From assembly GCA_963070105.1 (NCBI GenBank), contig OY718807.1, positions 1,255,001-1,319,000 of the forward strand: a stretch of DNA of 64,000 nucleotides, read 5' to 3'. The DNA comes from Litomosoides sigmodontis (Eukaryota > Nematoda > Chromadorea > Rhabditida > Onchocercidae). Below, one piece after another: positions 47,740-59,200 of the stretch. Positions within the stretch are counted from its first letter, which is position 1; each line of letters starts with the position of its first letter. The notes under the pieces were generated by a model. The model worked only from the letters and a program-made list of their open reading frames with translations, made no database searches and was not told the origin of the DNA. Made by a program: the position numbers and the translations under genes.

Positions 47740-50700
47740 TCAGCGAACACCAATGTATTCCAAATTTGGCCCAGCCGTAGATTGCAAGAAAGCATTTCTT
47801 GCAGATGTAAATGCTTCCCTAATCAGTTGTAAATTTTCAATACTTGTCACGCAGCGCGCCGTATTCTTCCGATCGTATGGTTCTTCGATAAATATTTTAA
47901 AGCGCATAGTGTTTTCTGTTAGCAGCTCTCTGAAAAAAAAAACGATATTTTTCTAAAGTTTAAAGAGTTCACTATGGCAAACAAGTTATATAAACATATA
48001 GAAAGCGCAGTTCAGAGCAAATGTTTTAAACCGTATCTGGAGAATGACAAGCCTACTAATGCAATGGCATTGAATATTACCACCGTGAGCATGAGACGCA
48101 TGTGTGGTCGAGGCCACTTTGTTAAATATACATGCAAAAAACAAAGTAAGTTGAATTATGAAAAGCACTTTTACCTTACCATGAAAGATGAACTGATTAA
48201 ATAATCTCCCAATTACGAAAATGAGTACCTGCTAAAAACGCATCCGTTACGAATCGATATTGCCTTATTTTTGAAATCAAAACGAGCATAATAATCGAAA
48301 AACGCTATTAGCAGTTCACCAACCGTCTCAGAGTTAAATTCACGAGCTAAAATATTTTCCAAAAAAGTATATTTACAGTTAAAAAATAAAACAACACAGA
48401 TAATGAATGAGAAATTTCGGAATATGATTAAAGCATACGTGGCAATGGATACGGTAGATCTCGAAAGAGTTCTAAACTCTCTAGGCTGCACGTTGCATTA
48501 AACACAGATGGATAAAGAAATTGAAGATTCGGCAAAACTGGTGGTAATGCTCCACATTGCAAGAAATGTAGAACCATCAAAATCAGCGAATAGCTTTAAA
48601 AAGACATTTCTTAATAGTTAAACAAAAACTGAAACTTATAATTTTAGACATGAAACTTTGTGCAGTTCCGCTAAAGTTGAACCAAAAGCAATAAAGTGAA
48701 TGTTTTGCGCACTAAGCAGATCCTATCCGATGAATAGATATAAATTAAAATCATACCTATTCAGTGTTCCCATCATAGCGTTATTAATACCAGCATTGAT
48801 GGCCCAGTGTTTCACAAGCAGACATAATGCTGGGAAACGATCGTCAACCCTAAATATTTGTAATCCAAACTACATATGAACGTTCACCAAATTAACAAGA
48901 AATTATTTAATTTTTCAAGCAAAATTATTTAACTTGTAATTGCTGCGCAAAACTACAAACATAAGAAAAGACGTAAAAATGCCTTGAATAATAGTGAAGA
49001 AGATGTGAATTATATATTCCAGCTACATTGTTACAATTAATGTCTATTTCCAGTTCCTCGTATGGTGCGGCCATCTCCAGTTTTATTATTGGAACCTGGA
49101 ATGATTTATATTCCTCAAGGTACTCTATAATCTAACTAATCGCTTTCAAAATGTTTTCAAAACTTACTTTAGCTGGTATATATTGGCAGGTTTTGAACAT
49201 TTGGCGCCAATCCGTAACAAACTTCCTATGCAATTTCCTCAGAACATGTATGCTATAACTGAAAAATATACGGCGTCACAAATATGCATTAAATCAAAAT
49301 TTCGATGCATGGACGCTAAAATAATTTCATTTAAAAATAGAACTCCAGCATTCATGCACAAATGCTGAGATTGACGACTGACCTTCTGTTAGCCTCAAAG
49401 CTATGATTTTTGTAAGGCTGACAAATACACAAATCCATATCTGAATTATATGAACCACAACCATTTACAGTTGAACCAACAGCTATCAAATTAGACTCCT
49501 TGTATACCTAAAATGCTGATTATTAAAATTTTACCCTTTTTAACACCAAAATCTACAAAGCTTTGATATTTCTACGATAAAGTAATATTCTATAAAAAGG
49601 ACCTGACTGATTATTAAAATTTTACCCTCTTTAACACCAAAATCTACAAAGCTTTGAGTATAACACCTGAACCAAAACGACGTTTAAAACTTTCGAAATA
49701 ACTTTAAGTTAATACACGACCTGACGAACAAGTGTTAAAAGCTTCTGTCGAACTGCCATTTTCCATGAAAACGTGCGATCATCCTGAAACTTTCCAAACA
49801 GTTTCGCTGCAAATTAAGTAAGGACAAAAAATTAGAAGCTATAAAAGAGATCGGAAATTCAAAAATACCTGTCCATTGATCTGAAAATGCCTCCAAATGT
49901 GTTCATCAAACGATTTAAATTGTTCTGTAAACACTGCTCTTTTTTCCTTAATAATACTGCGTATGACTGATGCTTCTTCAACACAGCTGACTCCTAAATT
50001 AAATACATAATTAATTGATCGGAAAGAATAATCAACTCTATAGTATAACACCTGAACCAAAACGACGTTTAAAACTTTCGAAATAACTTTAAGTTAATAC
50101 ACGACAAAAAACAAATTCAACAGCACATTTGTGGACATGTCAAAAAATATACCTAAAACTGAGCATAAGGTTCCATACTTCAATCCTGGACTGCTGAAAG
50201 GTGGCGAAGGAATACTTCCAGCATGTATGTTTACAGGCCGCAGAACCTGCAGCACAATATGTGTATGACCTACGTCTAAAGAAAATTTTACGCATGTAAA
50301 TAAGATTCACAATATAGAAAGAAAATCTAACCACTTAAGATTTATCAGTCAGAAAGAAATTCCAAATTGTTAAACAAAACCGACAATAATGGTAAATGCT
50401 GTCTTCCAAAAAAATGTACCATTATTTAAAAGCAAATAAAATTAGTAATCTTTGCTAATTAAGTAGATAAAAGCGATAAAAACTAATAATATAAAGCAAA
50501 AATTCCGCTACCAAAAAAACGCCGCGTACCTCTTCTAAAATCACGTCTGGATCATCTTCAACGTTATAACTAAACAAATTTCCATGTGCATTATTACTAT
50601 CTGGGTAATTCTCAAATGCGGGCGTCGATTTAGCTTTCACAGCTGTAAAAATATAGTAAACGGCAATTTTCTAGGTTGATTTACCTAAATTGAGCTAAGT

Positions 50701-53700
50701 TCTGTGTTACATTTACTCAGAGTATATACAAGTGTTTGGTGATTCGTCTAAGGTAGCATCATATCTCAAAATACTGCAAAGGAAGACACATCCTTCATGG
50801 ATCCAAGGGTCAAAATAAAACTCTAACAATTTGAAAGATTAAAAAATTTCAGATGATCTAAAATTTCGAATAAAATTCATAATCTTATGGATCAAATACC
50901 CTCCTCCGACATGGAGCAGTCCTTCTACCCAACTAAACTCAATTAATAGCGCACTCACTATGAATGGAGTCTTGATTGCTAGCTATTGCCGCCTTGACGG
51001 TTTTCGTGGAAGAGATGTGAAACGCCTGAAATGCGTTATTTCCAAGAGTTAAGTTGAATGTTACGTGGTGCTAGAAAATAAACCGTTAATTATTATGAAA
51101 GCTTGATTATCAAAAGTAAGGATATCGTCCGACTGATTATAAAGTAAAATCAAATTGGAAAAAACGTTTACATTATTTAAATATGTTATACACTTACATC
51201 ATTTCTCGAAATATCACCACCTTTCAACTTCGTTCTTGAGTCCTTATAAAGATTTAAATTGGGCATTAAAGTCGTGCTTGTCGACGGCATATCCAAAACA
51301 TTCAAAAATTTGTCCTTTCCTCCCAGTTTTGTTTCTTCATTCTCCTAATAAAAATAGAAATAATTCTGTATACGAAAAATTTCAAATCATATACGATAAT
51401 GGTTTAACGCCTTCGTTTATTACACAAAATACTGTGTGGTTGCAGAAAACTAAAAAAGGTTAGACAGAATAGATAGAATATGATCTGTAAAATTCCTAAA
51501 ACGGTATATGTACACAATGTTCGCAATTTAAGTCTGTAGGACTTCCAAAAAAAATTCACCACATCATCTGCAACATGAAAGAAATTACTTCGTTAGAAGA
51601 AAAATCCTTGCTCCTCTTTGCTTCTGTTGAGCATTCTACTGATTCATCAGCGTTTTTCTTCCTGAATAAAACAGTCTGTTGACAATGGCATTCACTGAAA
51701 TCTGGTTATGAGAATAACCATGAACAAACTTAACAACAGCTCAAAACTAATTAAAGTCTTCTGTAAATAATGACGAGGAAAATGTTATGGTGAAGACAAA
51801 ATAACCTTTTTACAGATCCATCCAGTTTTATTTCATGCTTTTGTGCCATGGATCGACTGGCATCAAGCACCTCATCTGTCACTTTGACAAATTCCTCAGT
51901 ACTTATTCCATTCTTCGTAAATTCAATCCAGTGCGGCACTTCTAGAGAGCAAAATGAATTTTAATGTAAGGAATGAATTCTAATGTCTCAAAGTGTAACT
52001 AAAGATCCCTGTAATCGCTTTTTTGAAGAGCATATTTACTTGCTGTCATCGTTTTCTTAAACCATTCGATAGCACTCTTTACAATTTTCCATTCCTTCAT
52101 GCGCCGATAACGTTTCATCTTTCCTGAGAATTCAGATCTACCAGATTTCCCTGAAAACTTTTCAAAAGTAATATTTAATAAAAATAAAATATGAAAATAT
52201 TTATTGCTAAAATTTCACATCACCTTCATTATCGGCAAAGTGATAAAAAAAATCGTCAGTTGCACTCAAACTTATGCAGCTAAAACCTCTGCCTGGTCAA
52301 AGCATGCATTTATGCGCTGCACCACTCCAATAAACTGTAATCGTTGTTTGCTTACCAATCGTATGATATAGAACTGGCGTTATGAAACCCGCATGATAGA
52401 GTCGTCTTACGATGCTTCGGCTCGCTGCCCAGAAGGCTTTCTTCTGATCCAAACCAAAACCAGAGCCAAAAAAGTGAGAAGCTGGTAGGTGGTTGATAGT
52501 CATAAAAACGTAATGACAATTTTCATCTGTGACATTCAACTCAATCTGCTGCTCTGTCGATAGTTTGACAACTTAAAAATATGGGTTAAATTTGACGCGC
52601 ACTGTTTTAGATAAATAACTATATTTTATTACAATACACATAAACAATTCATCGTGATCATACTTTTTAAAGCTAATTTTTGCATGCTGCACTTTTCAAT
52701 TTTGTTAACAATTACGAATTCTCACAATTTTATCGCAAGAACAGTCAACTCACCACAGACATTTTTAATGCACTCCAGGTTTGTATGCATAAGCCAGTTC
52801 ATTAAAAATTCCATATAACATGGATTTTCAAAAAATTCACCCTCGATGCCATCGATTATAATTTGTTCGTTTACAGCTCTGTAGAATTTTAAATAAGTGT
52901 ATCAAATTATTCGTAGCCAACTACTAAAGCAAATTAGAATGTAATAAGGATTTTCACTCCTAACTCCGTTTCTAATCGTAAGATCCTGTTCAACTTCAGA
53001 AAATTTTAAATTCAATGCTTGATCAAAATAAAGTTCTTTACAATGAAAGAAATGGTAAATATAAAACAACAAATTAGGAAAAGATGCTATTAGTAAAATA
53101 GCACTATCAATGTAAGAAACAAAATCAAAACTTCGAAAACATTTATTTAGAACTGACTTTGTGGATGCAGCTACCAAAGACACTGATTCTTTTCTTCGCA
53201 AGCGTCTATCATTAAACAACGAAGCCTCTTTCAACACCGGCACAGGCCCATTTGGATCAATGGCAGAAGGTCGTAATTCCGTTTCACCCAGCAAATATGG
53301 TTTTAGCTGCTGACTAGAAAGGATACTGATAATGCTGATCTTATTAGCTCACAAAACAATGTGCTCAGTACGTGCGTGAAAGTAGGAACGATTGAATTAG
53401 TTTTCAAAACAAGGAAGTTTCTGATGAATCGTGAATTAAAATGGAAGAAACAGAGGAATGAACTTCTCGTAATTTAATATCATTAATAGAATGCAAATAA
53501 CTTACAAAATGGGTTCCGCTACAGCGAGCAGACACCCGGTCATCTGTTTGGAGAGCCTTTTCAAATACATCCCATACGTCGAGGTTTTGATAAGAGCACA
53601 GAGCTGAATCACGCTAGTGACATCGTAGTACACATCATTATCATTCAAACTCTTCCTCAAATTCGTTTTCGCCGTACTGCGCAGTACAATGTTACCAACT

Positions 53701-54312
53701 GCGAAATACCTCTGCTTACGCTATAATCGTTACACTTCATTAATTTTAAGCTTACAGAACAACAAGCAACTAAAACTAATTAAATTCAAAGGTTGATACA
53801 ACTTCTAAAGTAACTTACATATGAATATGAATGCACTTTAACTTTTCGTTGTGCGCAGACACACATTAATTTCCAGAATTTGTCATCACTGCAATGCAAG
53901 CTATTAGTTTATGAACCTAATCAAATCGCCTTATCAATTAATAGCCCTCGGAACCTTATGCATTTCATAATGCATAATTGCATCAAAACGCTTGCACTTG
54001 AATAAACAACAGATACCAAACTACGTTTTAATTTTCTTCAGATGACGAGAGTCGAAAAATTTCTGTCTTTGTATAAATAAATATAAAACTTTTTATTACA
54101 GAGTTCTTTTTTTCACAAAAACAGTTCGCGGTTGAAAGTAATACCTTGAACAGTGATAATGCAATCATTACTCACCTGGTGCTTTCATTTTCAATGCTTT
54201 CATCAGATGAGTCCAATTGAATTATATCAATCACTTCATTATTCCCGCCATATTTGCTATTGCGAATGTTTTGTCTACGAGGAAGATAATCGGATTCGTT
54301 TTTTGTAGTCAT
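47740..54312 (-). CDS. gld-2: GLD-2-type cytoplasmic poly(A) polymerase with long N-terminal region
   Basis: Non-canonical poly(A) polymerase that lengthens mRNA tails in the cytoplasm, classically in germline and early embryo. There are 22 exons: 54312-54176, 53888-53819, 53720-53506, 53313-52958, 52876-52754, 52571-52356, 52150-52040, 51941-51806, 51661-51589, 51344-51198, 51070-50959, 50642-50530, 50246-50153, 49993-49869, 49783-49721, 49507-49383, 49258-49168, 49095-48983, 48849-48757, 48593-48439, 48346-48229 and 47929-47740. They give exactly 992 codons (991 aa). The nucleotidyltransferase core starts near 700: VGSTVNGCGSYNSDMDLCIC with D720 and D722, then LEIDINCNN with D787 as third catalytic Asp. 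The PAP-associated region contains MMGTLN|SYSLILMVLHFLQ, TVGELLIAFFDYYARF and IFIEEPYDRKNTAR. Residues about 275-352 look like a double-stranded-RNA-binding domain (GSGFGLDQKKAFWAA). The intron after 48983 seems to use a GC donor. The N-terminal exons could belong to a separate gene; unbroken phase argues against that. Confidence 0.9.
49518..49565. repeat. Intronic duplication A, copy 1
   Basis: Near-identical to 49609-49657 (shared core TTAACACCAAAATCTACAAA, one base difference seen). Both copies are in the GLD-2 intron between exons 49783-49721 and 49507-49383. Confidence 0.9.
49609..49657. repeat. Intronic duplication A, copy 2
   Basis: Partner of 49518-49565. It abuts copy 1 of duplication B directly. 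Confidence 0.9.
49657..49720. repeat. Intronic duplication B, copy 1 (includes a 5' splice site)
   Basis: Sixty-four bases identical to 50042-50105. On the coding (minus) strand this copy begins exactly at the GT donor after the exon ending at 49721. Confidence 0.95.
50042..50105. repeat. Intronic duplication B, copy 2
   Basis: Exact partner of 49657-49720, in the upstream GLD-2 intron between exons 50246-50153 and 49993-49869. Carries a copy of the donor's intronic side without the preceding exon. Confidence 0.95.
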
Positions 54313-56210
54313 ATTAATAGCATCTTCCGTTGCACGTCTTTAATTCCTGGAAGGTACAGAAATATCGAAGATGAAAATTACTATGATTTGTGCACAAGCA
54401 AAAATTACTCGTCCACTTCTTACGCCAAGCTTAAAAAAAAATCAACAAACTATGCTGTTCATACAACACATCTAGCATGTCCGGACTTACGTTATTTAAA
54501 CCATTGCAAATAATGAAGGAATAATGATTATAAAGAACTCCAAGAACACATAAAATGAAGTGGACTGTAATGGAATGCAACGAACAAAATGACACAAGAC
54601 TTTAGCGAAATAGAATCACAAATGCGTCACGCTTCCTATCAAATATCAAGTTTTATTGCTCTATTGAAAATCCTCTTCCTAGTAAACTTCTTTTCACCAT
54701 TGTAAAACATACAGGAATTACTGGTTCTTTTAATAAGGTAGGAAATCTTTTACTGTCACTGTATTCACACACGACTTCGTCACGTAACTTTAGCATGATA
54801 CCTGTCTCCACTACAGTAACAGTGATCATAATCATTTATTGCTTTCTTACTGTACTGTATATCATTTAGTGCAATCAGAAAGTCTGCATACCGTAGCAAG
54901 GAAATAACAGGTTTACTCGGAATTCGTAAGCAAATGTCTTTCCTTTCAAAGAATGTAGCATAGGATTCCTAAAACCTAACTTCTGTGAAGACACCCCAAA
55001 TGAAATAATAGTCTCACATCCCAAGGTTTCATCAGATATATCTTCTCAAAGCACTCCACACATCTACCATCGATGAAATTGCATTGTGCACTGCTCGGAG
55101 TCTAAACTACCTAACGAATGCAAATCCAACACGAAGAGGCATAGAAAATGCAGTGCCTACACATAGCATTACCTAAGAAACAGGGAAAGTGACACATGCA
55201 AGAATAGGTAGGAAGAGGTAAAAGTTAAATTATGAAATGCTCTCGGAGCAACCTACAGAACTTTAAACCTATCAGTTCATATCTAAACGATACTAGGAAT
55301 CACTGCTTCCCACCCAACTCCATCATAGCCTACACAGGTTTGCCTCAAACGCGGCCATACGTTTTTAACGGGCATTCATTGGTATCGTTCGTAGCTTTGA
55401 TATTTTTTGATTCTATTTATCTATCCTTGCGCTTAACACTGTTCGTGAGTGTTGACTTTAGTGCTGGGAGGTACGGATGCTTATTTAAATTAAAATTAAT
55501 TCAGGCTTAGTCTGGGACTTGTGCCGCTCTCCGTCGTATGCACATAAAACTGCTTCAATTCAGCAGGAATTCTCGTTGTCTCTTATTGCCATGTAAGTAA
55601 ACAGTTCACCTACTTCTCTCGCCGTAATTCATTCATGATATTAAAGCATCCGATAAGGTATGGAGAAGTGGAGAAGGACTGTTTGTGCTTCAGCCATGGC
55701 ACCTTACTTTTTTTTTTGATGATAATAAACAACTTATTTACATTTGTCAAGAATTCTTAAGTGACAGTGTTAGCAAGAATAAAGCTTGACATCATTCATA
55801 ACGTGGATTTTTCTTTCACTGCACTGATTATATGCAAATTGACACTGCTTCATGTGAATATTCAGCCAGAAAATTTTTGAAACTACTCAGAATTTATTTT
55901 CCAAATTATTCTTGTGGTAACGGTTCAGTATTTCGGGGGATTTTCTTTTTGCTTTTACAACGTGAAAATGCACTGTTGAAGGAGTTATTGCAACAAAAGA
56001 CAAAATTGAATTAGTCGAGGGGTCTGTTTAATTGAAGTAGTTTTTAGTGCAGGATTTTTCGGAAATATGATAATGAATATATACAAAAAGTAATGAATGC
56101 ATACAGTCAAACGGCTCAGCAAATTAACTTGCAAAATAAATATCATTGCTAGCTAAACAAAATCATGTACTGTGCTTGCAGCATCAATTAAAGTGATATC
56201 AAGAAAAGTG
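54313..56210. promoter_or_regulatory. Divergent intergenic region of GLD-2 and aminopeptidase genes
   Basis: About 1.9 kb between two head-to-head starts. An AG acceptor (CTTCCAG on the minus strand near 54350) lies just before the GLD-2 start, and CTTGCAG at 56174-56180 lies about 30 bases before the aminopeptidase start; either may be a trans-splice site. Open frames at 54653-54835 and 55232-55510 show no family resemblance. Confidence 0.55.
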
Positions 56211-59200
56211 ATGTCTTGCGTTGTACCGTTGAAGTTTGAGCGTTTGCCGGAATTAGCTAAACCAACGCATTATGCTCTAACCCTATCACCAGATCTTAAA
56301 AATTTCACTTTCCGTGGACAGGAAACGACTGACGTCGAGGTTAGTTTAAAATTTTTGTTGTTTTAAGTTTACCTCTTTGAAAGTTTTATTTTGTTAAATT
56401 TCGAGTGCTTGTATAATCATGAATTTCTGTGGTATTTTTTGAAAGGACACAACTTTTAGTTGATATTTAAAATAAACTCAAGTTTTATGTGCAAACTAAG
56501 GAACGACAATTTTCTATCTCTTCAAGATTTATCATGCATTACAGATTCTGAAAAGCACGGATTATTTGAAGTTGCATTCAAGTGAAATTGATATCAAAAG
56601 GGCTCAGCTTACTCTGAGTGACGGATCAGGTTATCTGATTTTTATAAGTTGTATTCAAAGCGTTTACTTGTGATGCCTGTGCCTGCATATAAGTAATTCT
56701 TTGGAATGATTTAATTTTGAAAAAGGGAGGTTAATAGTCTTGCTTATTTGCATTTCTCCAAACTTTCAAATTTTTTGATGGAAATTTCAGCAATTACAAT
56801 GGCGAAGAATTATTTTCAAACTTTGTATTCAAGTGTTTATTACGGCTTGATTAGCTTTATTTTGAAAATATAAAATCAATTTTGCAAGGTATTTCAGTGT
56901 TACAAGATCTCGGCATAGAATATGATGAAAAATGGACAACTGTAACGCTGAAATTGCCCAAACATGTTTCTCCTCAAAAAGCAAAGATTTCCTTGGACTT
57001 TGTGGGTGAATTGAATGAAAAGATGCGAGGCTTCTATCGATCGAATTACAAAGATAGCGATGGAAAAGAATGTTATTTAGCTTGCACGCAATTTGAAGTT
57101 AGTTTTTTCCAACTGTACATTGCTGAATTCAAGAATTTTTATCGCTATGGTTCTTTTAAGTTTCCAAATCCTTTCAGCAATGATCTACATGTTCGATCTC
57201 AGTCAACAATTTCTTGTTGTCTGTAGTGACTTTATAGATTTCTGCCAAGCTTAATTAAATTATAATTTCAGAGCACATTTGCTAGGCTTGCGTTTCCTTG
57301 CTGGGACGAGCCTATCTATAAAGCAAGGTTCGACGTTACACTTATCGTGGATGAAGGACTTACAGCTCTTTCAAATATGGTGACCATGATTTCCGTTTAA
57401 AAAATATATTGTTTTGTAAGGTTTATATCTAGACGATTATCGTTCCGTAATTGGATTACAGTTGCATGACTAAAATATATTGAATTCCCATAATTTCTCA
57501 TATTTCATCCGCATAAATTAAGATAATGGAGGTGAAGTATTTGGGAAACGGTAGCGGCATTGCTAGGATCAATGTGTTGACAGTTGATCACACTGTTGTT
57601 TGTGACCTCAAAATTAAATAATTTTAATCCGCTTTGTTTGCATGATTTTCAAGTCTAACAGTTGCAGAATGTAGCAAGCGAAACAAAAGTTGACGATAAG
57701 AAAGTGGTAAAATTTGCGACTACACCACCAATGTCAACATATCTTGTTGCATTTGTTGTTGGTGAGCTGGAATATATAGAGGTATACGATGTTTATAAGT
57801 TTTCTAAATTCTTTTCAAATGGCTGAAATTATATGTTAAAATTTTAATTTGTTCGATTTCAATGGTCTTGTAGATTTTCTATTTTTTGAAAGTTGTTTGA
57901 TTACATGTTTTTGCTAACGGTAACTCGTTATTGAGACAGCGAGGAGCACCTTTCATGTAAAAGTTATGAATTCTAATCTAAGCCTATATTTTAACATTCA
58001 TTTAAAAATGTAATAGCTTATATAATCTATTCTCTATTTATAGGGAAAAACCAATGGAAATTGCTTGGTACGGATATATACAGTAGGGGGTAAGAAAAAG
58101 CAGGGAAAGTTTTCATTGGAAGTTGCAATAAAAGCACTTGATTGGTACGGCAAATGGTTTGGTATCGACTATCCATTGCCCAAGTGTGATCTTATAGCTA
58201 TCCCAGATTTCAGCATGGGTAATAGTCATGAACAATTGTAAATTAATGGTCAATAAATTTTTGAGCTACTTCTCGAATAATTCATTTGGAACTTATCCAT
58301 TAATTAAACGGACGAAAAATTATGTAATGTTAATAGTATTTTAAGTATTTTAAGGTCTTTCAAGCTCTTTAGTATCCTGAGTGTATTTTTAGGTGCCATG
58401 GAAAACTGGGGCTTGGTGACATATCGAGAAGTAGCATTGTTAGTTGATCCTGCCAAATCTTCTACAAGACAAAAATCTCGTATCGCACTTGTTGTGGCTC
58501 ATGAACTTGCTCATCTTTGGTTTGGTGATCTTGTTACAATGGTTGGTTGTTTTAAATTGATCCATTGGTATAATTCTAAATTTTAATATAATTCTAAATT
58601 TTGGAGTCTTAATAATTCTAAATTTTGGAGTCTTAATTTTCTTAATTTGGAGTCTTAATTTGCGCAGCATAAATGGATTTTATTGAAGTAGTTGGTCTGC
58701 ATATATGTGAAATTGATAAATTTTGCTATTTCCAATTTAATTTAATACTTAACAGAAATGGTGGACCGATTTATGGTTAAAAGAAGGCTTCGTTTCATTT
58801 ATGGAGTACATGTTTGTTGGTGTCAATTACCCAGAGTTTAAAATATGGCTTCATTTTCTGAATGATGAGCTTGCTTCAGGCTTTAACTTAGATGCTTTGC
58901 GAAGCTCTCATCCTATAGAGGTTTGTTTGTATGAGCATGCAGCATTATACATATTATTTTGCAAGTTGAACTTTTGATCCTCAAAAAAATTGGAACAAGT
59001 AAAGGAGTTCTCATATATTCTGGAAACAAAAGTGGCAATTACTTGCAGTCCAAAACCACGAATAATAAGTCGTTGCATAATTTGTCTTTGCGAGGTTGAA
59101 TATTGTGAACTGTTAGGCTTTACGTAATGGGGGCTGTTCGCCCCGCCCCCCCTCGTCCCCCAAAAACGAAAATGAGAAAATTTTATTTTTATCTTTTTGA

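Noticed and set aside
49784..49809. Longer version of the GLD-2 exon 49783-49721, starting at the acceptor near 49809
   Set aside because: It would need phase 1, but the preceding exon ends in phase 0; the TTTCAG at 49784-49789 gives the right phase.
52860..52957. Continuation of the GLD-2 exon past 52958 (frame NPYYILICF)
   Set aside because: It hits a stop soon and cannot join the next exon; the donor after 52958 with the second AG of CAGAG restores the frame.
50959..54312. A separate gene upstream of GLD-2
   Set aside because: An apparent stop after 51589 disappears when the in-phase GTAATT donor is used, and all 22 exons then form one frame; kept only as an alternative to test.
58440..58670. 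Minus-strand frame with repeated KTPKFRI
   Set aside because: It is the reverse reading of the AATTCTAAATTTTGGAGTC tandem repeat and of the HELAH exon.
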